Origin: Mycobacterium sp. D16Q14
GTDB lineage: Bacteria > Actinomycetota > Actinomycetes > Mycobacteriales > Mycobacteriaceae
Assembly: GCA_002013415.1 (NCBI GenBank)
Contig: MAEX01000002.1
Location: 62,001-126,000, forward strand
Direction: 5' to 3'
DNA: 64,000 nucleotides
Made by a program: the position numbers and the translations under genes. Below are positions 28,762-37,567 of this stretch, piece by piece. Every line of letters starts with the position of its first letter. The stretch's first letter is position 1. A model generated the notes under the pieces. That model was given only the letters and a program-made list of their open reading frames with translations, made no database searches and was not told where the DNA came from.

Positions 28762-31755
28762 ATGTCGCACCAATACAGTCCGGCGTTTGAGCGGGCGGGA
28801 CGCCTGGTGGCCAAGCACGCAAAGTTGGTGATCCTGGCCTGGATTGCGGTCGGGGTTCTCGTCAACACCGCCTGGCCGCAACTGGAGCGGGTGGCCAACG
28901 AGCACTCGGTCAGTCCGCTGCCGACGGGTGAGGTGAGCCCGGCACTGGCGTCGATGAAGGAGATGGGAAAGGCGTTCGGCCGCCCCGGTATCGACAACGC
29001 CGTCATCATCGTGATGCACAGCGACAAGGGATTTGACGCCGACGCACAGGCCCGGTACTCCGCGCTGATCGACCGGCTGGGCGGGAACAAGGAGTACGTC
29101 ACTTTCGTCCAGGATCAGCTGGGTGATCCCCGGATGCGCAACAACCCGGTGGCGCGTAAGCAGGTGCTCAGCGAGGACGGCACCACCTGGTACGCGATGG
29201 CCGGGTTGGCGGGGGATCTCGGTACTCCATTGGCGCAGAGGGCATATCGGTCTGTCGATGACTTGGTGAAACAGACCTTCGCCGGTTCGGCCACCACGGC
29301 CAACATCACCGGTGCGGCGGGGACCATCACCGATATGGGCAACGCCGCGCTGGGCGACCTGCCCAAGATCGGCGCGGTGACCATCGTGGTCATCGGTCTT
29401 ATCCTGTTGCTGGTGTTCCGATCGTGGTTCACCGCGATGCTGCCGCTGCTGGTGATGGGAATGAGTCTGCTCATCGCGCGCGGCGTCATCGCCGGGCTCG
29501 CCGATCGTGGCCTGGTTCCGGTGTCCTCGGTATCTGCCGGACTGATGATGGCCGTATTGATGGGGGCCAGCGTCAACTACACGGTGTTCCTGGTCAGTCG
29601 GTACCACGAGCGAATACGTGCGGGGGAGGCGCCGCCGGAGGCCCTGGCGCATGCCTGTGGCTCGATGACCAGGGTCATCCTGGCGACCGCGGCGACCGTG
29701 GCGATCGCCAACATCGCGCAGTTGACCGCCAAGCTGGCCTTCCTCGCGGCGGCCGGTCCGGCGGTGTCCATGGGGGTAATCGTCGCGTTCTTCGTGGTCA
29801 CCACGCTGCTGCCGGCGACGCTGAGCCTGGCGGCCAAGCGCGGGTTGGGACTGCCGGGACCCGATCGGGCGGGGGTGTATTGGCACCGCATGGGTGTGAA
29901 CATCGTGCGGCACCCCTGGCCCGTCTTCGGTGTGGCGATCGTGATCCTGTTGGCGGCCGCGTCCTTCGTCCCCTTCATGCGACCCAGTTTCGACATGTCA
30001 CGGGTACTGCCCGATTCGGCCCAGTCGAACCAGGGTATGCACATCCTGAACGCCCATTTTCCCGCCAATTCGGTGATGCCGCAATATCTTCTGATTCAGG
30101 CGCCGTCGGACCTACGCAATCCGCGTGCGCTGGGCGACCTTGACCAGATGGCCGAGCGCATCTCCCAGCTCCGGGGAGTCGGGAAGGTCGTCGGCATCAC
30201 CCGGCCCGATGGGAACAAGCTCACCCAGGCCACGTTGGCGTGGCAGATCGGGTACATGGGAACGCAGATCGACAAGACGAGCGGACAGGTCAACGCCGAT
30301 CTGCGGCCACAGCTCGAACGGATGTCCAAGCTCGCCGATGTCATGTCGGCCATGACCAACGAGCTGGGCGACGGGGATCTGGCCCGGATGCAGCAGATGA
30401 TGCCCCAGATGTGGTCGATGGCCAAAGAGGTAGAGGGGCAGCTTGATCGGTATCAGTCGCTGATATCCCAGATGGGCACGGTGGCGGGGATGGTGGATCA
30501 GCTGGCCACAATGGGCCCCGCGGTCGAGGGGACCTTCTCGGCGCTCGACGCCGGGGCATCGTTGACTCAGACGCTCGCCGAATCCCCGTTCTGCCCGGTG
30601 CACCCCGATTGTGTGAAGCTGCGCGATCAGCTGGTCGCGCTGCGCGACACGGGGCCGCTCTCGTCGGTGGAAAGCCTGCGAGAGTCGGTGCGGACGGTCA
30701 CCGGCGGCAAGACGATCACCCAGCTGCTGGGCGATATGAACAATCAGTTCAAGCAGATTCGCGGGTTGCTCGCGAAATTGCCCGAGATGGAACGCAAATT
30801 CGAACGCATATCGGGGTACTTCCGGCAGCTGCAGGGGCTGGGCGTGGATATGAACTCCGTGAAGACGATGGGCGTGCGGATCCGGGACTTGAACACCCAA
30901 CTCGAGGACACGGTGCGGTCCATGGGCGAGGCCGCGGTGACCCTGCAGACCATCGGCAAGGACTCCAATTCACCTGCGGCGTCGGGCTTCTCCGTGCCAG
31001 GGGCGATGCTGCAGAATCCCGGATTCAAGGAGCTGAGTTCGGCATTCCTGCAGGACGGCGGGCGTACCGCCATGTATCTGGTGCAGTCGCCGCTCAACCC
31101 CTATGGACCCGAGGCGATGCAGCTGAGCCGCGATATGGAGCGCGTCGGCAACGAGGCCACGCCCAACACCGCGCTGGCTGGTGCCACGGTATCGGTGGGC
31201 GGATTCCCCGCCATCAACGCCGATCTGAAGAAGGCCTACGACAGCGATCTGCGCGAGATCATCGTTGTCACGCTGCTCATCATCTTTCTGGTGATGTGTC
31301 TGCTGCTGCGGGCGGTGGTGGCGCCGTTGTACCTGCTGGGCACGGTGCTGCTCACCTACATCGCGTCACTCGGTATCGGTGTGCTGGTGTTCCAGGTTCT
31401 CCTTGGGCAACAGCTGGATTGGGCCGTCCCGGCGATGACCTTTGTGCTGATTGTGGCCGTCGGGGCCGACTACAACATGCTATTCATCTCGCGCCTGCGA
31501 GAGGAGAGCGCACGGGGCATGCGGCTCGGCATCATCCGGACTGTGCGTCAGACCGGGTCGGTAATCACCTCGGCCGGTCTGGTGTTCGCCGCCAGCCTGC
31601 TGGGCATGATGGTTGGCTCGGTCAATCAGATGGTGCAGATGGGATTCATCATCGGAGTGGGCATCCTGCTGGACACCTTCATCGTCAGAACCCTGATGGT
31701 GCCGACGCTGGCCCAGGCCTTCGGCAAGCTGAGTTGGTGGCCTTCCAAGGCGTGA
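28762..31755 (+). CDS. MmpL-family RND transporter with altered first Asp-Tyr pair
   Basis: A 997-residue MmpL: N-terminal helix (about 22-39), first loop, helices 200-345, a helix (about 385-405), a long second loop with many Met/Gln-rich helices (about 410-820), and five final helices. The second proton-relay pair is normal (D903-Y904 in GADYNML), but the first reads SVNYTVF: Asn272-Tyr273 instead of Asp-Tyr. The codon AAC is at 29575-29577. The other MmpL in this window has both Asp residues. Proton coupling may be changed. Cargo unknown. The gene is in an operon with the upstream lipoprotein. Confidence 0.9.
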   Translation: MSHQYSPAFERAGRLVAKHAKLVILAWIAVGVLVNTAWPQLERVANEHSVSPLPTGEVSPALASMKEMGKAFGRPGIDNAVIIVMHSDKGFDADAQARYSALIDRLGGNKEYVTFVQDQLGDPRMRNNPVARKQVLSEDGTTWYAMAGLAGDLGTPLAQRAYRSVDDLVKQTFAGSATTANITGAAGTITDMGNAALGDLPKIGAVTIVVIGLILLLVFRSWFTAMLPLLVMGMSLLIARGVIAGLADRGLVPVSSVSAGLMMAVLMGASVNYTVFLVSRYHERIRAGEAPPEALAHACGSMTRVILATAATVAIANIAQLTAKLAFLAAAGPAVSMGVIVAFFVVTTLLPATLSLAAKRGLGLPGPDRAGVYWHRMGVNIVRHPWPVFGVAIVILLAAASFVPFMRPSFDMSRVLPDSAQSNQGMHILNAHFPANSVMPQYLLIQAPSDLRNPRALGDLDQMAERISQLRGVGKVVGITRPDGNKLTQATLAWQIGYMGTQIDKTSGQVNADLRPQLERMSKLADVMSAMTNELGDGDLARMQQMMPQMWSMAKEVEGQLDRYQSLISQMGTVAGMVDQLATMGPAVEGTFSALDAGASLTQTLAESPFCPVHPDCVKLRDQLVALRDTGPLSSVESLRESVRTVTGGKTITQLLGDMNNQFKQIRGLLAKLPEMERKFERISGYFRQLQGLGVDMNSVKTMGVRIRDLNTQLEDTVRSMGEAAVTLQTIGKDSNSPAASGFSVPGAMLQNPGFKELSSAFLQDGGRTAMYLVQSPLNPYGPEAMQLSRDMERVGNEATPNTALAGATVSVGGFPAINADLKKAYDSDLREIIVVTLLIIFLVMCLLLRAVVAPLYLLGTVLLTYIASLGIGVLVFQVLLGQQLDWAVPAMTFVLIVAVGADYNMLFISRLREESARGMRLGIIRTVRQTGSVITSAGLVFAASLLGMMVGSVNQMVQMGFIIGVGILLDTFIVRTLMVPTLAQAFGKLSWWPSKA

Positions 31756-31770
31756 CCGGGGATCGCCCCG

Positions 31771-33276
31771 CTAGGCCACCAGGTTCGGATGTGGCAGCGG
31801 CGCATTGGGATTGGCGACCCGGCAGGTGAACGTGCCGTGGAACCCTATCGGCAAGTGATGCGTCAGGTGCGCCACCGCCAACGGACCCTGTTCGACATCA
31901 CGCGCATCGAGAATGACGAGTTGCGAACGGTTTTCCACGAGATCGTGGTTGACCGCGAGCAGCCAGCCGTCATCTTGTGCGGAGTCTTTGTCGCGCGGCA
32001 CAAAGAGGGGTTCGCAGACCGAGGCCTTGCCGAAGTCGCAGTGCGTCATGGCGCCGGTGCGATGGTCGAACTTGAAGATGCCGTTGTAGTGGCCCTTGCG
32101 TTCCAGCGTTCCGGCGGTATAGGTGATCTCATGATTGCGAGTGGACCGGCGCCAGTCATACTGCGGGAATTCGATTTTCGCGGACTGTGACACCACTTCC
32201 TCGGTGATCTTGCCGCTGGGTGAGATGCGGAATCTGACCAGGTGGCTATCCGGCCATTCGCGGACTACCAGATGGTGATGAGGATTTGGGTGGTCCTTGG
32301 GACCCATCGCGGCGTCCAGTGTCCGTCGTAAAAATTCGAGACTTTCATATCTGACGAATTCGACCACCGCATCGGCGCCATCCTGGAAGGCGTTGGTGAC
32401 GTGGATATGGGTTTGAGGCGCGTGTTCGATCACGAGTGGCTTCGACCCGTCGCGGGGCACCAGAATGAACTTGGTGCTGCCGTTGGTCAACTGGTACTCG
32501 AGGCTTTCGTCGAAACGCTTGCCGCGCAGCAGCTGGCCGATGTTCGGGCGGATCGGGTCGAGCACGAAGACCAGATACTTCTCCGTCAGTGCGAAATCGT
32601 GGTTCCAGCCCATATCCCACAGGGTTACCGAATTGATCTGCGAGAGTTGACCACTGGGGCTTACTCGATAGCAGCGCAGTCGTGGTGTGGGAAAGACGTC
32701 CAGGCCGAAGTTGAACATCTCGCCGGTGACGGGATCCCATTTCGGGTGTGCCGAGAACGCGCCGACATACCCAAGCTTGCCGTCGAAGTCATTGGTGCCC
32801 AGCGTTTCCAGGGTATCGGGATCCAGCCGGTGCGGCGGCCCGCCCTCCCAGAGAGCCAGCATCTCGCCGGCCAAAGGCACGATATTGGTGTTCGCGGTGT
32901 TCGCCGGCACCTGGAGGTTGGCGAATAATTTCCCGGGCACCTGAGTGGTGATCCCGGGTCTGCGCATCGGGCCCTGCTGCAGCCCGTCCCGGAACTGCTG
33001 GGTGCGCACATATCGGTTGGTGAAGCGGACCGAGGAACCATCCAGGATGAACCGGGACACCATGCCGTCGGCGTCGAACATCGTGCGCAGCACGGTGGTG
33101 CCCACCTCGAACTTGCCGGGGCCGATGCGGAAGAGGGTGCCGGTCAGCGCGGGCGGCAGGGTGCCGTCGATCTCGGTGACCTCATAGTCGTATTCGCGCA
33201 GCTGGGACTCGAAGGGGCGGGAGACGAGCTCCTCGAAATCCGTGTCGGAGGCTGAATGCTCGGGCGCACGTGTCAT
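31771..33276 (-). CDS. Carotenoid cleavage oxygenase (RPE65 family)
   Basis: A 501-residue seven-bladed propeller iron oxygenase that cleaves double bonds of carotenoids, apocarotenoids or stilbene-like compounds. The four iron His are H177 (FSAHPKW), H226 (WNHDF), H292 (HIHVTNAF) and H480 (GFHGTF). Length and strand pattern are normal. M. tuberculosis has two such enzymes (Rv0654, Rv0913c). It is divergent from a TetR gene 96 bases away with a palindrome between, so local repression is likely. It has no signal peptide. Confidence 0.9.
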   Translation of the reverse strand: MTRAPEHSASDTDFEELVSRPFESQLREYDYEVTEIDGTLPPALTGTLFRIGPGKFEVGTTVLRTMFDADGMVSRFILDGSSVRFTNRYVRTQQFRDGLQQGPMRRPGITTQVPGKLFANLQVPANTANTNIVPLAGEMLALWEGGPPHRLDPDTLETLGTNDFDGKLGYVGAFSAHPKWDPVTGEMFNFGLDVFPTPRLRCYRVSPSGQLSQINSVTLWDMGWNHDFALTEKYLVFVLDPIRPNIGQLLRGKRFDESLEYQLTNGSTKFILVPRDGSKPLVIEHAPQTHIHVTNAFQDGADAVVEFVRYESLEFLRRTLDAAMGPKDHPNPHHHLVVREWPDSHLVRFRISPSGKITEEVVSQSAKIEFPQYDWRRSTRNHEITYTAGTLERKGHYNGIFKFDHRTGAMTHCDFGKASVCEPLFVPRDKDSAQDDGWLLAVNHDLVENRSQLVILDARDVEQGPLAVAHLTHHLPIGFHGTFTCRVANPNAPLPHPNLVA

Positions 33277-33327
33277 GAACTCTCCTAGACCGCATTGTCG
33301 GGCAGTTTCTGATGACGGGTGTCCTCA

Positions 33328-33351
33328 ACATAGCGAGTAGGTTGCCTATGT
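33328..33351. promoter_or_regulatory. Probable TetR operator between carotenoid oxygenase and TetR genes
   Basis: ACATAG (33328-33333) and CTATGT (33346-33351) form an inverted repeat with 12 bases between, centred in the divergent gap. The spacing fits a TetR dimer site covering both promoters. Confidence 0.55.
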
Positions 33352-33372
33352 CAAGACGAAGGGCGTTTACGC

Positions 33373-33993
33373 GTGACGAACGGTCAGACTCACCGCACGT
33401 ACGGCGGCAAGACGCGAGAGCAGCGCCGAGATGAACGGCGCGTGGCATTGCTGCGCGCGGGCCGTGAGCTATGGAGCGACAAGGGGCTGGCCGCGGTCAC
33501 TGTACGGGGTGTGTGTGCCCGGACCCGGCTGACCGATCGGTACTTCTACGAGCAGTTCGAAGCGATCGGCGATCTGGTGCTGCAGATCGTGGACGACGTG
33601 TTCGCCGAACTGTTCGCGTCCATGGCCGAAGCCGGCCGGGTGGCCGGCGACAACCCGCACGCGCAGCTGACGGCGGGGCTCACGGCGTACCTCGAGCAGT
33701 CCGTCGCGGACCGGGCGGTACTGCGGATTCTGACCTCCGACCTGGCCGGATATCCCGGCCTTGCCGCCAAGCGCCGAACCCTTCAGCACCGCGTCGCGCG
33801 GGCGATTCTCCTGACCATCGCGCCTGAGGTGTCCAAGCCAGAGCCGGCGCTGCTCGATGCCGCCGTGTTCGGCGTCGGAGGCGTGACCCTCCTGATGGAG
33901 GACTGGCTTGCCGATGAAAACCGGTGCAGCGCCAGTGAACTGGGAGCCAAGGCCACCGACATGTGTATGCGCCTGCTGGGGCCGCTGGCCTAG
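33373..33993 (+). CDS. TetR-family transcriptional regulator
   Basis: A 206-residue regulator. The helix-turn-helix is about 25-70 (ALLRAGRELWSDKGLAAVTVRGVCARTRLTDRYFYEQF), followed by a helical ligand domain. It probably represses itself and the divergent carotenoid oxygenase through the palindrome between them, with a carotenoid-like or other hydrophobic compound as inducer; that is inferred from position. Its stop TAG overlaps the stop of the convergent PPOX gene as CTAG. Confidence 0.88.
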   Translation: MTNGQTHRTYGGKTREQRRDERRVALLRAGRELWSDKGLAAVTVRGVCARTRLTDRYFYEQFEAIGDLVLQIVDDVFAELFASMAEAGRVAGDNPHAQLTAGLTAYLEQSVADRAVLRILTSDLAGYPGLAAKRRTLQHRVARAILLTIAPEVSKPEPALLDAAVFGVGGVTLLMEDWLADENRCSASELGAKATDMCMRLLGPLA

Positions 33994-34385
33994 CCGTGGC
34001 TCACGAACTTGGTGGGCCGCAGGTACAGAATGACGCGGTCTGCCTCGTCACCGGTGCTCGTCCCGGCCCACGGTGCCTGGTACAGGTGGGCAAGCTCCTG
34101 GATGAAGGACCCCGTCGGATCGTCATCGATCTGGTCGACGGTGCCGCGCACCTCCAGGTACCGGTACGGGTTGGAGGGGTCCAGGATGGAGAAGGCGACG
34201 CGGGGTTCGGTCTGGATATTGCGGAACTTGGCCCGCTTATTGGTATGGGTGAAGCGCACCCGCTCGCCGTCCCAGCTGAACCACATCGGACTGGACTGTG
34301 CGGAACCGTCGCTACCGACCGTGGCCAGGTGACCGTAGAGGCGCTGTTCCAGGAGATCTTCGAAGCCCGCGGGGATTTCTGGCAT
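33990..34385 (-). CDS. PPOX-class F420/flavin-dependent protein
   Basis: A 131-residue split-barrel protein of the pyridoxamine-oxidase-like class, many of whose mycobacterial members use F420. Seen: LYGHLATVGSDGSAQSSPMWFSW, RVRFTHTNKRAKFRNI (phosphate-binding basic patch) and YLEVRGTVDQI. It is likely a cytosolic reductase or F420-binding protein; substrate unknown. It converges on the TetR gene with a four-base overlap. Confidence 0.8.
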   Translation of the reverse strand: MPEIPAGFEDLLEQRLYGHLATVGSDGSAQSSPMWFSWDGERVRFTHTNKRAKFRNIQTEPRVAFSILDPSNPYRYLEVRGTVDQIDDDPTGSFIQELAHLYQAPWAGTSTGDEADRVILYLRPTKFVSHG

Positions 34386-34508
34386 GTCTTATGTGAACAT
34401 TCGAGCGGCGCGGATGCTTCCCCGGTCGAACATGACGGATAGCCGCCGTTCGATTCGCCGGGAGCCAAAGACTGTTGTGCACTGGTCGGTGTTCCTAGGT
34501 TCGACCGC

Positions 34509-35390
34509 ATGACATCGGCACCCGCTGCGCCGCCGCGCGCCCGGGCGTCCGACGACGCTGCCGAGCCGGTGCTGCGGGTACGGCGCCGGGCGCGTCCGGG
34601 CAACTGGATTCTTTCGGCCGTCGCGCTGCTGTTCGTGGCCATGTTCGTGCACGGTCTGGTGCGAAACCCGGGCTGGGACTGGCCGACCTTCGCGCGGTAC
34701 TTCACCGCAAAGTCGGTGCTGGCGGCGCTGTGGCTGACCATCCGGCTCACCATCTACGGCACTGTGCTCGGGTTTGTCCTGGGGGTGGCTCTCGCGGCCG
34801 CACGCCTGTCCAAGAATCCCGTCCTGAAAGTCATCTCGTGGACCTACGTGTGGATATTCCGGTCCATACCGCTGATCGTGCAGCTGCTGTTCTGGTTCAA
34901 CATCGCCTACCTGTACGACAGCATCAGCTTCGGGATCCCCTTCGGTCCGAGCCTGATCACCGTCGACACCAACGAACTGCTGAGCGGTCTGACCGCCGCC
35001 GTGATCGGGCTGACCCTGCATCAGGGTGCCTACTTCGCCGAGATCATCCGGGGCGGCATCCTGTCCGTCGACGAGGGCCAATTGGAGGCCGCTGCGGCCC
35101 TGGGCATTCCCCGGCGCCGCCAGTTCTTCCGGATCGTGCTGCCGCAGGCTATGCGTTCGGTCATGCCCAACGCCGCGAACGAGGTCATCAGTCTGGTGAA
35201 GGGCACGTCCATTGTGTCCACCATGGCCATCGCCGATCTCTTCTATCAGGTGCAGGTGATTTTCGGGCGTAACGGTCGTGTGGTGCCCCTGCTCATGGTG
35301 GCGACAGTCTGGTACATCGTCATCACGTCGGTGCTGACCATCGTGCAGTACTACATCGAGCGGCATTACGCCCGGGGCACACACCGATGA
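34509..35390 (+). CDS. Polar amino-acid ABC transporter permease
   Basis: A 293-residue HisM/GlnP-type permease. After a basic N-terminal tail (1-45) there are five to six helices, the amino-acid-type signature region (SVLAALWLTIRLTIYGTVLG) and the EAA loop EAAAALGIPRRRQFFRIVLPQAMR that docks on the ATPase. One permease gene implies a homodimer. ATGA overlap links it to the ATPase gene. Confidence 0.92.
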   Translation: MTSAPAAPPRARASDDAAEPVLRVRRRARPGNWILSAVALLFVAMFVHGLVRNPGWDWPTFARYFTAKSVLAALWLTIRLTIYGTVLGFVLGVALAAARLSKNPVLKVISWTYVWIFRSIPLIVQLLFWFNIAYLYDSISFGIPFGPSLITVDTNELLSGLTAAVIGLTLHQGAYFAEIIRGGILSVDEGQLEAAAALGIPRRRQFFRIVLPQAMRSVMPNAANEVISLVKGTSIVSTMAIADLFYQVQVIFGRNGRVVPLLMVATVWYIVITSVLTIVQYYIERHYARGTHR

Positions 35391-36148
35391 GCACCATCGA
35401 GGTGCGTGGGGTGCGCAAGTCCTACGGCCAGGTGGTTGCGCTGCGTGATGTGAATCTGACGGTGCGACAGGGAGAGGTGACGGTCATCATCGGGCCGTCG
35501 GGCTCTGGGAAGTCGACGCTGCTGCGCACCCTGAATCACTTGGAGAAGGTGGACGGCGGAACCATCCGCATCGACGGCGAGCTCATCGGTTACCGGCAGC
35601 GTGGATCGGTGCTCTACGAGCTCTCGGAAAGGGCCATTCTGCGGCAGCGTTCGCAGGTCGGCTTCGTGTTCCAGAACTTCAATCTGTTTCCGCATATGAC
35701 GGTGCTGGAGAACGTCATCGAGGCGCCGCTGGCGGCGCGACGGGCACCGCGCACCGAACTGGTGGCCGAGGCGACCCAACTGCTCGAACGGGTGGGGGTT
35801 GCCGACAAGGTGGCGGAGTATCCCCGCCGGCTCTCCGGCGGCCAGCAGCAGCGGGTGGCTATCGCACGTGCTTTGGCATTGCGGCCCAAGGTTATTCTGT
35901 TCGACGAGCCCACGTCGGCGCTAGATCCGGAGCTAGTCACCGAGGTGCTCGATGTGATCCGCCAGCTGGCCCGTGACGGTGCCACCCTGGTGATCGTGAC
36001 GCATGAGATCGGGCTTGCCCGGGAGATCGCCGACACCGTGGTCTTCATGGATCACGGTGCCATCGTCGAGCAAGGCCCGCCAGAAGAGCTGCTGGACAAC
36101 CCATCGCATCCACGGACCATTGGCTTCCTGTCGAAGGTGCTGGCATGA
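35387..36148 (+). CDS. Amino-acid ABC transporter ATPase
   Basis: A 253-residue GlnQ/HisP-type ATPase: Walker A GPSGSGKST (about 36-44), Q-loop VFQNFNLFPHMT, signature RLSGGQQQR, Walker B VILFDEPTSALDPE and switch His in VTHEIGLA. It energises import through the upstream permease. Starts and ends with ATGA overlaps, so permease, ATPase and binding protein are made together. Confidence 0.95.
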   Translation: MSTIEVRGVRKSYGQVVALRDVNLTVRQGEVTVIIGPSGSGKSTLLRTLNHLEKVDGGTIRIDGELIGYRQRGSVLYELSERAILRQRSQVGFVFQNFNLFPHMTVLENVIEAPLAARRAPRTELVAEATQLLERVGVADKVAEYPRRLSGGQQQRVAIARALALRPKVILFDEPTSALDPELVTEVLDVIRQLARDGATLVIVTHEIGLAREIADTVVFMDHGAIVEQGPPEELLDNPSHPRTIGFLSKVLA

Positions 36149-37077
36149 GGGGTCTTATCGCGCTGTTCTGCACGGTGATCGTTGTCCTCACCGGTTGTGC
36201 CGGGGGTGCGGAGCCCGGCGCATCCTCGTCGTTCAATCTGAGTCCGAACCAGGATCGGGTGCGTGCCGCCAAGGCGGACGCCATCGCCGCCGAGGTGCCC
36301 GATGCCATCCGCAAGCGTGGCACCCTGATTGTTATCGGCGATGCTAATTCCGCACCGCCGCTGCGGTTTTACGCCGATGACGACAAGACGATGATTGGGA
36401 TCGAGACGGATGTCGCCTATCTGGTGGCAGACATTCTGGGGCTGCGGGTCGACCTGCGTTCGGCGGATTGGGCACAGAACTTCGTCAAGGTGGACTCGGG
36501 CGAGGTCGACGCGTTTATTTCGAATGTGACGGTGACCGAGGAGCGCAAGGAGAAGTTCGACTTCGCCACCTACCGTTTGGACAACGTCTCCTTCGAGGCC
36601 CGGCAATCCCTGGACTGGAAGGTCAAGGGTGCCAGGGATATCGCCGGCAAGACCATCGGCGTCGGGTCGGGCACCAACCAGGAAGCATTGCTGGTGCAGT
36701 GGAACGAACAGAATGTCGCGGCGGGTCTTCCCGCCGCCGACCTGAAGTACTTCCAGCAGACCACCGGCTATTACCTGGCGTTGGCGTCGGGGCGCATTGA
36801 TGCTTACGTGGGTCCCAACCCGACGGCGGTGTTTCATTCGCAGGCGACCGGGCAGACCAAGTTGGTCGGTACCTTTTCCGGTGCGGGGGAGGCGCTACAG
36901 GGAGAGATCGCGGTGCTCACCAAGAAGGACAATGGACTGGTGCGCGCCATCGCCGATGCCGTCAACCATGCGATTGCCGACGGCACGTATCGTAAGGTGT
37001 TGCAGCGCTGGGGATTGGAGAACGAAGCAGTGAGTCGATCTGAAGTCAATCCCCGCGGACTACCGAGGCAAGGGTGA
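36145..37077 (+). CDS. Amino-acid-binding lipoprotein (SBP family 3)
   Basis: A 310-residue solute-binding protein anchored by lipobox LTGC with Cys18. Family-3 features: RKRGTLIVIGDANSAPPLRFYADDDKTMIGIETDVAYLVADILGL and DAFISNVTVTEERKEKFDFA. It binds a polar amino acid outside the membrane and passes it to the permease. The exact ligand is not predictable here. Confidence 0.92.
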   Translation: MRGLIALFCTVIVVLTGCAGGAEPGASSSFNLSPNQDRVRAAKADAIAAEVPDAIRKRGTLIVIGDANSAPPLRFYADDDKTMIGIETDVAYLVADILGLRVDLRSADWAQNFVKVDSGEVDAFISNVTVTEERKEKFDFATYRLDNVSFEARQSLDWKVKGARDIAGKTIGVGSGTNQEALLVQWNEQNVAAGLPAADLKYFQQTTGYYLALASGRIDAYVGPNPTAVFHSQATGQTKLVGTFSGAGEALQGEIAVLTKKDNGLVRAIADAVNHAIADGTYRKVLQRWGLENEAVSRSEVNPRGLPRQG

Positions 37078-37078
37078 C

Positions 37079-37567
37079 ATGACGGCGTGTGAGGATCTGC
37101 TGCAGTTCACGACGGTGCAGCAGCAGGACCCGCTGGCGGCTCCGCTGCTCGCCGAGTTGGCGGTGGAGTACAGCACGCGATACGGCGGGACACTCGACGA
37201 GCATCACGAGTTCCTGGTCAACTATCCGGCCGTCCACTTCACGGCTCCCGATGGAGGGCTGCTGATCGGACTGCAAGGAGGTGTGGCCGTGACCGGTGGC
37301 GCGTTCCAGCGGTATGACCCCGATACCGCGGAGCTCAAACGCATCTGGACGTCCAGCGCTCACCGTCGTCAGGGCCTGGCTGTGCGCACCCTGGGCGCGC
37401 TGGAGCTGGAGATCCGCAGCCGTGGGTACCGGCGCATCTATCTCACGACCGGTCCGCGCCAACCCGAAGCGAAGGCGCTGTATCTCTCCGCGGGATACCG
37501 ACCGCTCTACGACCAGATCCTGTCCGCCGACGAGGTCGGCATCCATCCGTTCGAGAAGGACCTCTAG
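37079..37567 (+). CDS. GNAT-family N-acetyltransferase
   Basis: A 162-residue acetyltransferase with the acetyl-CoA loop SSAHRRQGLAVRTLGALE (motif A, R-x-x-G-x-A) and EAKALYLSAGYRPL. It starts one base after the binding-protein stop and so belongs to the transporter operon; it may acetylate the imported amino acid or a product of it. It ends in a CTAG stop overlap with the convergent HNH gene. Confidence 0.85.
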   Translation: MTACEDLLQFTTVQQQDPLAAPLLAELAVEYSTRYGGTLDEHHEFLVNYPAVHFTAPDGGLLIGLQGGVAVTGGAFQRYDPDTAELKRIWTSSAHRRQGLAVRTLGALELEIRSRGYRRIYLTTGPRQPEAKALYLSAGYRPLYDQILSADEVGIHPFEKDL

